From Myxococcales bacterium (lineage in GTDB: Bacteria > Myxococcota_A > UBA9160 > SZUA-336): a stretch of DNA of 64,000 nt. The first letter of the stretch is position 1, and each line of letters starts with the position of its first letter. The notes under the pieces are model-generated. The model searched no databases. It saw only the letters and a list, made by a program, of their open reading frames with translations, and had not been told where the DNA came from. The stretch is taken from NCBI GenBank assembly GCA_013215565.1, contig JABSQV010000003.1, positions 44,723-108,722 on the forward strand. Reading direction: 5' to 3'. Shown here piece by piece: positions 1 through 9,532 of the stretch. Made by a program: the position numbers and the translations under genes.

Positions 1-93
1 AAGGGCGCGCATGTAGAGGGCGCCCGAGTTGTGCGACAGAATCGTCTTGTCGACGTCGAAAAACGCGCCCACACGCCGTACGCCGGAGGCCAT
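1..93 (-). CDS. HAD superfamily (subfamily IB-like) hydrolase, N-terminal fragment
   Basis: Only the first 31 codons lie in the window; the gene runs off the left edge. Starting from the ATG at 93, the translation contains FFDVDKTIL, the HAD motif I (DxDxT), in which the first Asp is the nucleophile and the second the acid/base. A DVDKT motif within the first 20 residues followed by SHNSGALYM resembles HAD-IB phosphatases related to SerB and to phospholipid-linked phosphatases. It lies 28 bp downstream of rodA on the same strand and may be the last gene of the cell-shape operon. The substrate cannot be inferred from this fragment. Confidence 0.7.
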   Translation of the reverse strand, partial: MASGVRRVGAFFDVDKTILSHNSGALYMRAL

Positions 94-121
94 CGCCCCA
101 GCATAGCGCCCCCGGCCGGAG

Positions 122-1228
122 TCAGAAGAAGTAGCGGCGCATCGAAACGTTGGCGAGCAGCCCGATTCCGGCGAACGCGGTGACCAGCGAAGAGCCTCCG
201 TACGAGAGCAGCGGGAGGGGCACGCCGACGACAGGGACCATCCCGAGCACCATCGCCAGATTGATCGCGCAGGGCCAGAAGAGCAGCGCGACGACGCCCA
301 CCGCGAGGTAGGTTCCGAACAGGTCCCGGGACGAGCGTGCGATCATGAGGCCCCGGACAAACAGCGCCAAGTAGAGCGCCAGAACGACGGCACCACCCAG
401 GAACCCCCACTCCTCGGCCAGCACCGAGAAGACGAAGTCGGTCTGCTGCTCGGGCAAGAAGTCGAGCTGACTCTGGGGGCCCCGAAGATAGCCCTTGCCG
501 AGCCACCCCCCCGAGCCGATCGCGATCTGGCTCTGGATCGCATGGTAGGCGGACCCGAGCGGGTCGCGCTCCGGGTCGAGGAAGGTGAACACCCGCTCCT
601 TCTGATAGTCGTGCAGGTAGAAACTCCAGGCTCCGACGACAGCCGCGAGGCCCGCCAACCCGAGCCCGGCGAGGGCGCGGATTTGAATCCGCGCAAACAC
701 CAGAAAACTGGCGGCCACGAGACCCTGGACCAGAGCCGTGCCGAGATCGGGCTCACTCAGGGTCAGTCCGATCGGGACCCCGATCACCAGCACCGGGACC
801 GCCAGCTCGGCCAGGCCGATTCCGCCAGGATTCATATGACGGCGCAGGAGTCTGGCCAGGAAGAGCACGATCCCGAGCTTGGCCAGCTCAGAGGGCTGAA
901 ACCGCACCGGCCCCATGACGATCCAGCGCTGGCTACCGTGGACGACCGGCCCGAACGCCAGCACCGCTGCGAGCAGGACCACACACACGACGAGGACCGG
1001 AACCGCCACCCGCTCCAGCGTGCGATAGTCCGGCAACAGCGTTACGAGCAGGGCCACCAGCCCCAGACCGATCCAGCTGAGTTGCCGGACCGCGGTCGGT
1101 GGAACCCCATCACTGACGCCGGGTGCCGCCGAGATCAGATTTACGACCCCGACCAGCGCCAGCGCGAGCGCAAGCCCGACCAGCGGCCACTCAAAGTGCT
1201 GAATGAGCCGGCGGTCGATGCCGGGCAT
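122..1228 (-). CDS. rodA: Rod shape-determining protein RodA (SEDS peptidoglycan glycosyltransferase)
   Basis: A 368-residue polytopic membrane protein of the SEDS (FtsW/RodA/SpoVE) family, which polymerises lipid II into glycan strands during side-wall elongation and works with PBP2. Family features are visible: GSQRWI with FQPSELAKLG, the DLGTALV segment, the LPEQQTDFVFSVLAEEWGF loop, and LPLLSYGGSS near the C-terminus. Length is normal for RodA. The ATG start lies inside the 3' end of mrdA (38-bp overlap), implying translational coupling and balanced expression with its transpeptidase partner. It is the fifth gene of mreB-mreC-mreD-mrdA-rodA. Confidence 0.95.
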   Translation of the reverse strand: MPGIDRRLIQHFEWPLVGLALALALVGVVNLISAAPGVSDGVPPTAVRQLSWIGLGLVALLVTLLPDYRTLERVAVPVLVVCVVLLAAVLAFGPVVHGSQRWIVMGPVRFQPSELAKLGIVLFLARLLRRHMNPGGIGLAELAVPVLVIGVPIGLTLSEPDLGTALVQGLVAASFLVFARIQIRALAGLGLAGLAAVVGAWSFYLHDYQKERVFTFLDPERDPLGSAYHAIQSQIAIGSGGWLGKGYLRGPQSQLDFLPEQQTDFVFSVLAEEWGFLGGAVVLALYLALFVRGLMIARSSRDLFGTYLAVGVVALLFWPCAINLAMVLGMVPVVGVPLPLLSYGGSSLVTAFAGIGLLANVSMRRYFF

Positions 1229-3086
1229 GAAGCCCTCCCTGAGTGCTCGGAGTCCCCGCCAAGAACGCGTCCACGACCCGTCGGGCGATCGGCGCGGCGA
1301 CCGCCGAGCCTGAGCCTCCGTGCTCGACGAGCACGGCCACCAGGATCCGGGGCCGTTCGGCAGGTACGTAGGTCACGAACCACGCGTGATCCTGCAGGGC
1401 CTCGGGCATCTCGTCGGGATCCAGGCCCTCGCTCACCGAGAGTGCCACGACCTGGGCGGTGCCCGTCTTGGCGGCCGCATCCAGGCCGTGCGCGAGCCTT
1501 CGCATGCGCCAGCCGGTTCCATGCTCGTCGTGCACGACGCCCCGAAGCGCCGCGCGCAGCGTCGAGAGGCTCGAGCGGGAGACGGGCACCCGGCCGAGGG
1601 TGTCGGTGCCCCAGCTTCGAAGCACGTTCCCCTGCGGGTCCTCGACCTGTTGCACCACGAACGGACGCAGCAGCGCGCCGCCGTTCGCGATCGCTGCGTA
1701 GCTCGTGGCAAGCTGTATCGGCGTCCACAGGTTGAAGCCCTGTCCGATTGCGATCGACAGCGTCTCGCCCCCCATCCAGGGCTCGTCGAAGCGTCGCTGC
1801 TTCCAGTCCGCCGTCGGGACCAGGCCCGCGGACTCGGGCAGGAATTCGATTCCGGTCTTGCGGCCCAGACCGAGGGCCCGGGCGTAGTGGGCGAGCCGGT
1901 CGACCCCGAGTTTCGCCCCCAGGGTGTAGAAGAACACGTCGCACGACTCGACGAGCGCGCGGTGGAGGTCGACTTCGCCGTGCCCCTCCTCCTTCCAACA
2001 GCGGTAGCGACGCCGGCCGAAGCGCATCGATCCACTGCAGTGAACGCGTAGATCGGGGACCAGCTTGCCGTCCTCGATCGCCGCCAGCGCGGTCACGACC
2101 TTGTAGGTGGATCCCGGCGGGTACTGTCCCTGCAGCGCGCGATTCTGGAGCGGCTTGCGCGGATCGCGCGTCAGCCTCTGCCAGCTCTCGAGCGGGATCC
2201 CGAGCGCGAATTCGTTCGGGTTGGGCGCCGGCCGGCTGGCCAGAACCAGTACCTCGCCCGTCTGCGGATCGAGCGCCACCACGGCTCCGCTGCGTCCGGT
2301 CTCGTCCAGGGCTCGCTCGGCCACGCGCTGCAGCCGGCCGTCGAGCGTCAACCGCACGTTGTTCCCCGGCCGGGGCTCGACCGCACCGAGCAGCTCGAGC
2401 TCGCGGCCGTGGGCGTCGACCAGGACGCTGCGTCCACCGGGCTGGCCGCGCAGATCGGCGTCGAGCCAGGCCTCGATGCCGGACCGCCCCACGATGTCTC
2501 CCGCCCGGTAGCCGACAGACTTGAGGCTCTCGAGCTGCTCGGGCGCGACCTCGCGCAGCGATCCCAACAGGTGGGCGGCGCTGTCCTGCGCCAGGTAGGA
2601 CCGCGCTGGGCCCACCTGGGTCAGCACACCGCGCAGGGCCCAGAGCTGGCCCTCCACCCGGGCGAGCGCATCGCGGTCCAGGTCACGCACCGCCCGGATC
2701 GTCTGAAAGCGCGTACGGCCCCGCGGATTCCCGACCCGCTCCCGTACCAGGGCTGGATCCCGCCGGGTCAGTTGTGCGATCCGATCCAACGTCCCCGGGA
2801 GGCCGCTCAGCTCGTGCGGAATCACGAGCACGTCGAATGCCGGCCGCGAGTCGACCAGAACTTCTCCCCAGCGGTCCAGGATCATCCCCCGGGGTCCCAG
2901 GTGTCGGTGGTTGCGTACGCTGTTTCGGTTCGCCGAGTCCCGATGCGCGTCTCCCTGTACGAGCTGTAGATCGAAGAGCCGCACAAACAGCAGCAGCCAG
3001 ACCAGCAGCACGCCGAAGGTCGCGCCGAAGATGCGCCGCTCGAGCCCGGGTTCGGAGCTGACGTCCGAGACCTGGCCCAGCCTCAC
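1191..3086 (-). CDS. mrdA: Penicillin-binding protein 2 (peptidoglycan D,D-transpeptidase)
   Basis: A 631-residue class B penicillin-binding protein that crosslinks peptidoglycan in the elongasome. It has one N-terminal membrane anchor (about residues 18-36), a dimerisation domain, and a C-terminal transpeptidase domain. The transpeptidase domain carries the active-site STYK (within PPGSTYKVVTALAAIEDG, about residue 330), the SCD triad (VESCDVFFYTLG) and the KTGT motif (AAKTGTAQ). The start is GTG, overlapping the mreD stop (GTGA), so translation is probably coupled. The family member is PBP2 rather than FtsI, judging by its neighbours mreD and rodA. Confidence 0.95.
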   Translation of the reverse strand: MRLGQVSDVSSEPGLERRIFGATFGVLLVWLLLFVRLFDLQLVQGDAHRDSANRNSVRNHRHLGPRGMILDRWGEVLVDSRPAFDVLVIPHELSGLPGTLDRIAQLTRRDPALVRERVGNPRGRTRFQTIRAVRDLDRDALARVEGQLWALRGVLTQVGPARSYLAQDSAAHLLGSLREVAPEQLESLKSVGYRAGDIVGRSGIEAWLDADLRGQPGGRSVLVDAHGRELELLGAVEPRPGNNVRLTLDGRLQRVAERALDETGRSGAVVALDPQTGEVLVLASRPAPNPNEFALGIPLESWQRLTRDPRKPLQNRALQGQYPPGSTYKVVTALAAIEDGKLVPDLRVHCSGSMRFGRRRYRCWKEEGHGEVDLHRALVESCDVFFYTLGAKLGVDRLAHYARALGLGRKTGIEFLPESAGLVPTADWKQRRFDEPWMGGETLSIAIGQGFNLWTPIQLATSYAAIANGGALLRPFVVQQVEDPQGNVLRSWGTDTLGRVPVSRSSLSTLRAALRGVVHDEHGTGWRMRRLAHGLDAAAKTGTAQVVALSVSEGLDPDEMPEALQDHAWFVTYVPAERPRILVAVLVEHGGSGSAVAAPIARRVVDAFLAGTPSTQGGLHARHRPPAHSAL

Positions 3087-3613
3087 AGCGTGCCGGATCC
3101 GCTAAGAGCTGTCGGGGCGAGGCCCGGCACCTCTTCGTCGCCATCCAGCCGCTTGAACAGGCGATAGAGCGGCGCGGCGACGGCGGCCGTCAGGATGACG
3201 CTCCCGGGCAGACGGATCGCAACTTCCGACCAGGGCAGCAGCAGATCGGGCTGTGCCAGGCGGAGAACCTGCCCCAGCAGCAGGGTGTCGACGACCACGT
3301 AGACGGCTACGTAGACCACCCAGGGCCATGGCCCTCGCAGGTTGAGTCCCCGATCCGTCACGTGCGTGACCAGACAGGCCGTCGCTCGCAGCAGCGCGTA
3401 GAGCCCGATCGGCGCACCCGAAAGCTCGTCGAGCCCGTAGCCGAATGCGAACGCGATCAGCAGCGATTCGATCGCGCGCGCGCGGAACCCGAGCGCCAGC
3501 GCGAAGACCAGCAACAGATCCGGGCGGAACGCGTAAGGCAACACCGACGCCAGCAACTGCTGCAGCAACAGCAGGGCGAGCCCGAGCCCGATCAAGCGCA
3601 TCCGGACACTCAA
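3083..3613 (-). CDS. mreD: Rod shape-determining protein MreD
   Basis: A 176-residue hydrophobic protein with five to six predicted membrane segments, including a Leu-rich first helix and FRPDLLLVFALALGF. MreD is an inner-membrane component of the elongasome that links cytoplasmic MreB to MreC and PBP2. Sequence conservation in this family is low, so the call rests on topology, size, the DLLL pattern and position between mreC and mrdA. It overlaps both neighbours by 4 bp. Confidence 0.9.
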   Translation of the reverse strand: MSVRMRLIGLGLALLLLQQLLASVLPYAFRPDLLLVFALALGFRARAIESLLIAFAFGYGLDELSGAPIGLYALLRATACLVTHVTDRGLNLRGPWPWVVYVAVYVVVDTLLLGQVLRLAQPDLLLPWSEVAIRLPGSVILTAAVAAPLYRLFKRLDGDEEVPGLAPTALSGSGTL

Positions 3614-4497
3614 GGCGTGTCCCCCGCATCGGCCAGCGTGACCGGGGCCTGCGCGGCCTCGAAACCCGGAGCGGCCGGCGCCTCCCGCCGTTCCAGAATC
3701 ACGAAGACCTCCTCGAGATCTCGAAAGTCGACCACGGGCTGGATCTGGGCGCGCTGAAACAACCCGTAGGGCTCGCGCTCCATGGTCTCGACCGTCCCCA
3801 CGACCAACCCCTTGGGAAAGATCGCATCGAGTCCCGACGTGAGCAGCAGATCTCCGGGGCGCACGTCATCGTTGCGCATCACGTAGTCGAACGCGCACTC
3901 GCGCGAACTCTGGCCGCGGACGATGCCACGCGCGCGGCTGCGCTGCACGAAGGCATCGATGCGGCTCTGCATGTCGACCACGAGCAGTACCTTGGAGGCC
4001 GACCCCGTCACTCCGACCACGCGACCGACGACGCCATGCTCGTTGATCACGGGCATCCCGGCCTCGATCCCGGCCTCGGCACCTCGATCGATGACGACGG
4101 ATCTGAACCAGGGAGAAAGATCCTGCGCAACCACGTTCGCGGGAACCATCGGCGCGTCGTGGCGAGCCCGGAAGTCAGCGAGCCGCTGGAAGCGCTCGCT
4201 CGCAACCAGCGCCTCTCGGTAGCTCAGGTTCTCGTTCTGCAGCCGCGCGATGATCACTCGGAGTTCCAGATTCTCGGAACGCACGTCGACGAGCGCCAGA
4301 TAGTCACGCCAGACCCATCGTACGAAGTCGATCGGCCGGGTGACGAGTCTCTGGAGCGGAGTCGCGACTCCGAGAACCAGGGCCGAGGCCGGTCCGGTGC
4401 CGATCGGCTCGCGCTCGGAAGTCATGCTGACCACGCTGACCGCAAGCAGGACCAGATAGCAGAGCGCATAGCGGAAACGCGTAACGAGTTCGCTCAA
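3610..4497 (-). CDS. mreC: Rod shape-determining protein MreC
   Basis: A 295-residue bitopic protein with one N-terminal membrane helix (about residues 10-25), a coiled coil (about residues 65-105, rich in Leu/Glu/Asn), and a periplasmic beta-domain. The beta-domain contains SPWFRSVVIDRGAEAGIEAG and the GVVGRVVGV segment typical of MreC. It activates PBP2 and scaffolds the elongasome. The reading frame begins at a TTG (SELVTRF) preceded by GGGGGAAGC, a plausible ribosome binding site; no better-placed ATG is seen. Its stop overlaps the mreD start by 4 bp. Confidence 0.93.
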   Translation of the reverse strand: MSELVTRFRYALCYLVLLAVSVVSMTSEREPIGTGPASALVLGVATPLQRLVTRPIDFVRWVWRDYLALVDVRSENLELRVIIARLQNENLSYREALVASERFQRLADFRARHDAPMVPANVVAQDLSPWFRSVVIDRGAEAGIEAGMPVINEHGVVGRVVGVTGSASKVLLVVDMQSRIDAFVQRSRARGIVRGQSSRECAFDYVMRNDDVRPGDLLLTSGLDAIFPKGLVVGTVETMEREPYGLFQRAQIQPVVDFRDLEEVFVILERREAPAAPGFEAAQAPVTLADAGDTP

Positions 4498-4527
4498 CCG
4501 ACCTGCTTCCCCCGACTCGGCCCGGAC

Positions 4528-5580
<1,053 letters not shown>

Positions 5581-5767
5581 TCAGGACAGGAAAATTCTCC
5601 ACCCCCGGGTCCGGGCCGAACCCGTTGCCGAGTCTAAGAAGAGAGGGGTAGCCGCGCAAGCCGCCAACTCCGTGCCCCGCTTGCGTTTCAGGACACGGCC
5701 CCCTAGCCTCCTTCGGCCCCGGGGACTCGGGGCTTGAGCCTGCGCGCGGAGGGGTCGAAAAAGTCTC

Positions 5768-7252
5768 ATGGCACCACGCAGAAACCTGCTTCGGACCATC
5801 GGACTCTTCCTCGTGGTGGGCGCGATCATCCTCACCTTCGTGCTCTTCTTCGGGCAACCGGCGCCCCAGGCAAGTGTCGGCCCGGTGGCCGAGATCGACG
5901 GCGTCTCGATCGAGCGCGGCCTGTTCGAGGTGTTCCGCGACCAGACCGAGAGCCGCCTCGCAGCTGCCCTGCCGCCCGGTTCCGATCCGGAGCAGAGCCG
6001 GGACCTGATCGACCGCCTGACGCTCCGGAGCCTGGTTCAGCGCTACGCCCTCGCGCGCGAAGCGTCCGAACTCGGCATCCGCGTCAGCGACGCCGAGGTC
6101 CGCCAGCAGATCCTCGAAAATCCGAGCTTCCGGCGCCAAGGCCGCTACGACCGCGAGCTGTTCGAGGTGTTCGTGGCCCGTTCCGGCCTGGGCAGCGTGC
6201 GCGACTACACGGAGGAGGTCCGGCGCGACCTCCTGATCGGCAAGTTCCAGCGCGCGATCGCGTCCCCCGTGCGGCTGCCGCAGTCCGAGGTCCGGGAGCA
6301 AGCCGCGCGCGGCCTGACCAGCGTGTCGCTGGATTTCGCCGTCGCGGAGAGCGCGGGCTACCTCGACCAGGTGGAGCTCACCGACGAGGAGATCTCGGCC
6401 TATGCCGACACCGCCCAGGAGCGGATCCGGTCCCTCTACGACAGCCGCAAGGCCCGCTACGACGTGCCAGAGCGGATTCGGGCGAGCCACATCCTGTTTC
6501 GGGGGCCGGAGGCAGCGGTCCGGGCTGCGACTGCACTCGCCGAGTTCCGCACCGGCACGCCATTCGCCGAACTCGCGCGCAAACTCTCGGACGACCCGGC
6601 CACCCGCGAGAGCGGCGGCGAGCTCGGGGTTTTTCCGCGCGGACGCATGGACCCGGCCTTTGAGGCCGCCGCATTCGCACTCGAAACGGGCCAAGTCTCG
6701 GAGCCGGTGGAAACCAGCTCCGGCTTCCACCTGATCCAGCTCGACGAGCGACAGGACGCAGACAAGCGGAGCTACGAGGAAGTGCGCAAGGAATTGGCCG
6801 CTGAACTGCTGCGCGGGCAGCGGGCCCGTGCCAGAGCCGAGGCGGCCGCGATTGCGGTCCTGGAGGCGCTCGAGCGGGGCGAGGAGTTCGCGGCGGCGGC
6901 CGCGTCGGCCGGGCTCGAACTCGGGAGCACCGGGCCGTTCCGTTACAGCGATGGCAGCATCCCGAGGCTGGGCCGCTCCGCGGCACTCCGCGAGGCCGCG
7001 TTTGCACTCGAGCCAGCGGGCGCAAGTTCGACCCAGGTCTTCGCGCTCGGTTCGCGCTTCGTCCTGATCCGGCTCTCCGACCGGACCGATCCCGAGCCCG
7101 AGGAGCTCGAACTCGCAACCGAACAGGCGCGCGAACGCCTGGGAGCGGCGGCGCGACAGCGGGTCCTCGAACGCTGGGCCTCCGCGAGCGTCGCGGAGCT
7201 GGAGCAGAACGGCAAGGTCGCGCTCTACCCGCTCTACGCGACCCCGAACTGA
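5768..7252 (+). CDS. Membrane-anchored peptidyl-prolyl cis-trans isomerase (SurA/PpiD-like)
   Basis: A 494-residue foldase. One N-terminal membrane anchor (about residues 10-30) is followed by a SurA_N-like helical chaperone domain (about 40-220, including LVQRYALAREASELGIRVSD). A parvulin-type rotamase domain (about 225-325) begins at RIRASHILF and includes GGELGVFPRGRMDPAFE and SSGFHLIQLDER. The C-terminal 150 residues may be a second, degenerate parvulin domain (GPFRYSDGSIPRLG). The architecture matches PpiD, which assists folding of exported proteins at the inner membrane. It is divergent from mreB and 19 bp upstream of the phosphatase gene. Whether it is closer to PpiD or SurA cannot be settled by eye. 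Confidence 0.88.
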   Translation: MAPRRNLLRTIGLFLVVGAIILTFVLFFGQPAPQASVGPVAEIDGVSIERGLFEVFRDQTESRLAAALPPGSDPEQSRDLIDRLTLRSLVQRYALAREASELGIRVSDAEVRQQILENPSFRRQGRYDRELFEVFVARSGLGSVRDYTEEVRRDLLIGKFQRAIASPVRLPQSEVREQAARGLTSVSLDFAVAESAGYLDQVELTDEEISAYADTAQERIRSLYDSRKARYDVPERIRASHILFRGPEAAVRAATALAEFRTGTPFAELARKLSDDPATRESGGELGVFPRGRMDPAFEAAAFALETGQVSEPVETSSGFHLIQLDERQDADKRSYEEVRKELAAELLRGQRARARAEAAAIAVLEALERGEEFAAAAASAGLELGSTGPFRYSDGSIPRLGRSAALREAAFALEPAGASSTQVFALGSRFVLIRLSDRTDPEPEELELATEQARERLGAAARQRVLERWASASVAELEQNGKVALYPLYATPN

Positions 7253-7271
7253 TCCGGGACGCCGCGCCCTG

Positions 7272-7838
7272 GTGACGGCGTCCGGCATGCGCACCCGGAG
7301 CAGCGCCCGGAGACCGCTGGCCGCCCTGCTACTCGTGGCCTCGCTCGCGGTCCAGCCCGGGTGCACGCGCCTGCTCTACAACTTCGGGACCGTGGAGCCT
7401 GAGCGCGTCTACCGCTCCTCTCAACCCTCGCCACTCTTCTTGCGCTACCTGGTCGAGCACTACGGCGTCCGCAGCCTGGTGAATCTGCGCGGGCGAACCC
7501 AGGGCTTCGAGAGCGACTTCGCGGCGCGCCACCGGCTCAGACTGTTCAGCTTCGACCTCTCGGCCTCCCGGCCGCCGAGCCAGGCGGAGGTGGCGCGCTT
7601 TCTCGAGATCGTCTCCAACCCGGCCAACCAGCCCGTGCTCGTCCACTGCCGGAACGGCGTCGACCGCACCGGCTACATGCTCGGCCTCTACCGAATCGAG
7701 GCGGACGGCTGGAGCCCCGAACGCGCCGCGCGTGAAATGAGCCGCTACCTGCAGTTCGGGTGGCTCAACCCCACCCCGAAGCAGGTGGTCGAGGAGGGGC
7801 TTCGCGCCCCGGCAGACGCACCCCGGCCGGGGCCGTAA
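7272..7838 (+). CDS. Exported dual-specificity/tyrosine phosphatase-like protein
   Basis: A 188-residue protein with the Cys-based phosphatase signature HCRNGVDRTG (HCxxGxxR[ST]) near residue 127, an upstream QPSPLFLRYL segment, and a likely general-acid loop region (FDLSASRPPSQ). An N-terminal hydrophobic stretch ends in QPGC, a weak lipobox, so it may be a lipoprotein or secreted. The GTG start at 7272 is used here; an ATG at 7287 is an alternative. It resembles the DSP-like phosphatases found in many proteobacteria. The substrate is unknown: phosphotyrosine, phosphoinositide and phosphosugar are all possible. Confidence 0.75.
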   Translation: MTASGMRTRSSARRPLAALLLVASLAVQPGCTRLLYNFGTVEPERVYRSSQPSPLFLRYLVEHYGVRSLVNLRGRTQGFESDFAARHRLRLFSFDLSASRPPSQAEVARFLEIVSNPANQPVLVHCRNGVDRTGYMLGLYRIEADGWSPERAAREMSRYLQFGWLNPTPKQVVEEGLRAPADAPRPGP

Positions 7839-7853
7839 GCGGCCCCAAACAGA

Positions 7854-7897
7854 AGCGAGGGGACAACATCCAAAAAAGCGGACGTCATCCCCTCGCT
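7854..7897. terminator. Inverted repeat between convergent genes, possible bidirectional terminator
   Basis: A perfect 10-bp inverted repeat, AGCGAGGGGA (7854-7863) and TCCCCTCGCT (7888-7897), sits in the 83-bp gap between two convergent genes. The 24-base loop can pair further in part. There is no clear U-tract on either side, so termination is inferred from position only. Confidence 0.4.
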
Positions 7898-7921
7898 CGA
7901 GGGTTCAGGCTGAGTCTGCGG

Positions 7922-8596
7922 TCAGATCTTCTGGGGACTCCGGCGCAGGAAGGCCACGCCGAAGAGCACCGGACCGAGCAAAAGCGCCAGCGGAGCCTCC
8001 GGAGCCTCCGTCACGTGAAACTCGTTGCTGCCACTGAAGTCGAAGTGAGGGATAAAGTCGTTGCCCCTCCAGAAGGAAAAGCCCGTATCGACCGTCAGCG
8101 TGAGCGTTCCTGGAGCCAGCGCCAGAACAGTGATGCTTCCGACGCCAAAGGTCCCGGTGTTCGTCGGAGGCGGGAACGGGTTGTTGTTATTTCCACCGGA
8201 CGTCCAGCGCGAAGGAACCGCAGGCACGGGTGGGCTACAGTCGGGAAAGACGCATTCCGGCACAAAAGCCGAGACCGCGGCCGCCGGAAGCTGCCATGCT
8301 CCTCCGGTCCCGGCACCGCTCTGCGGCGGCGCGATCACCCCTGTCACACTAAGGACCGACAGTGCCGCGATCGGACTCGAGTCGGTGAGCAACCACCTCA
8401 GGTTCACCACCGACGCGTTCTCGCCGGGGTCGAGGGTAATGATAGCCTCGATACTGAAGGAATCACCGACGCCCACGGTGTTCGTGGAAGGACTGAGTAC
8501 GAGGGACGCAGCCTGAGCGGGTGCAGACGCGAGTGCGAGGCAGAACACCGCACCAACAACTGCCCCAAATGATGTCGAAACCAACTTCGTTCGCAC
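7922..8596 (-). CDS. PEP-CTERM-like exported protein with degenerate sorting signal
   Basis: About 224 residues from the GTG at 8596, chosen because AGGGG lies about 7 bases upstream and because the protein then opens with a clean signal peptide ending APAQA. An ATG at 8614 in the same frame is an alternative. The body is a beta-rich, Thr/Ser/Pro-rich domain. It shares the block FWRGNDFIPHFDFSG with the next gene downstream of its promoter side, so the two are paralogues. The C-terminus has a hydrophobic helix and basic tail (FGVAFLRRSPQKI), but the PEP motif is replaced by EAPEAP. The fold may be cohesin-like (SxxxxxxGDSFSIE, then a GTLTLTV strand). No enzymatic motif is seen. Confidence 0.7.
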   Translation of the reverse strand: MRTKLVSTSFGAVVGAVFCLALASAPAQAASLVLSPSTNTVGVGDSFSIEAIITLDPGENASVVNLRWLLTDSSPIAALSVLSVTGVIAPPQSGAGTGGAWQLPAAAVSAFVPECVFPDCSPPVPAVPSRWTSGGNNNNPFPPPTNTGTFGVGSITVLALAPGTLTLTVDTGFSFWRGNDFIPHFDFSGSNEFHVTEAPEAPLALLLGPVLFGVAFLRRSPQKI

Positions 8597-8738
8597 GCTC
8601 AATCCCCTTATCATCTTCGACCAGTTTGCGCCCACCCCTTGAACCCGCTGACCCACTGCCAGGCGTCCGCCGAGGAGTTGCACAAATCTGCTGGCCTACT
8701 GCTGCACCAAGCCCAAGTTCAGAAAAAAGACCCTAACC

Positions 8739-9332
8739 CTAACCTCTCCAGCTACGACGTCCGATCAAGCCGGCCACCGCGAGGCCCGCGCCCATCAGGA
8801 GCAGCGAGCCCGGCTCCGGAATCGGTGGACCACTGACCGTGAACGAGCCTGGCGTACCGGAAAAGTCGAAGTGCGGGATAAAGTCGTTGCCCCGCCAGAA
8901 CGTGGTTCCACCATTGATGATCAGGTTCAGTGTCCCGTTATTTCCCGTCGCCACGAAAGTGAGCGTCGCGACTGGAATGGTCCCGGTCTGGGTCACCGGC
9001 GGGAAGCCCGTGCTGTTGAAGCCGCCACCAACAAAGGTGTCGGTCGTGGGATTAAGCGCGTTCGTCGACGTATCCCAACCCGCTGGGTTCCCGGGGACCA
9101 GTGTCACCGTGAAGACCCCGGTGCCGTCGGTGGGGTCACCAGCGCTGTCGACCAGAGTAATCGAAACCTGAATCACCGATGCGTTCTGGCCCACATCTAG
9201 GTTCATCGCAATATCGACGGACCCCGGAGCTCCCGAACTGGGTGTCACCGAAATCGAATTCGCCTGTGCCTGCGTCGCCAGACCGATACCGAGTACCAGA
9301 CTCAGCACTATTCCAAGAAACCTGACCCTCAT
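8739..9332 (-). CDS. PEP-CTERM sorting domain protein
   Basis: A 197-residue exported protein. The ATG at 9332 is preceded by AAGGAAGGG and starts a signal peptide ending ATQAQA. The body has the cohesin/Ig-like look of SVTPSSGAPGSVDIAMNLD followed by IPVATLTFVATGNNGTL, and contains FWRGNDFIPHFDFSG, shared with its paralogue. The C-terminus is a canonical PEP-CTERM signal: PEP motif (IPEPGS), hydrophobic helix (LLLMGAGLAVAGLI), then GRRSWRG. Such proteins are normally processed by an exosortase and linked to exopolysaccharide export; no exosortase gene is in this window. Confidence 0.85.
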   Translation of the reverse strand: MRVRFLGIVLSLVLGIGLATQAQANSISVTPSSGAPGSVDIAMNLDVGQNASVIQVSITLVDSAGDPTDGTGVFTVTLVPGNPAGWDTSTNALNPTTDTFVGGGFNSTGFPPVTQTGTIPVATLTFVATGNNGTLNLIINGGTTFWRGNDFIPHFDFSGTPGSFTVSGPPIPEPGSLLLMGAGLAVAGLIGRRSWRG

Positions 9333-9481
9333 TTTGAACCCTTCCTTCCGGAATGCTTGAGCCAGCGAGGCAATTCTACCCCGAACCCTCACTGTCACTC
9401 AAGCCAAATTTAGGAAAAACCCAGCCCCTTTGTTCTTTTCTCTGTCCGTTTCTCGCCTGATCCGAATAACACGCCGGGAAG

Positions 9482-9517
9482 CGCCGTCCACCGGGTGTTT
9501 CCACCCGACGGACGGCG
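9482..9517 (-). terminator. Hairpin just downstream of the 1066-residue secreted protein gene
   Basis: Two 16-base arms (9482-9497 and 9502-9517) pair with only two central mismatches around a 4-base TTTC loop. The outer arm is CGCCGTCC/GGACGGCG. It begins 15 bp past the stop of the minus-strand gene at 9533. A U-tract is lacking, so this is either a weak terminator or an mRNA-stabilising stem. Confidence 0.5.
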
Positions 9518-9532
9518 TCCCGAATTCTGAAC

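Noticed and set aside
542-1735. Long plus-strand ORFs opposite rodA and mrdA
   Set aside because: They are antisense shadows of clear peptidoglycan genes and show no protein family pattern.
8729-8743. Telomere-like ACCCTAACCCTAACC string
   Set aside because: Only two and a half units beside a gene end; expected by chance and from local composition, with no terminal-repeat context.
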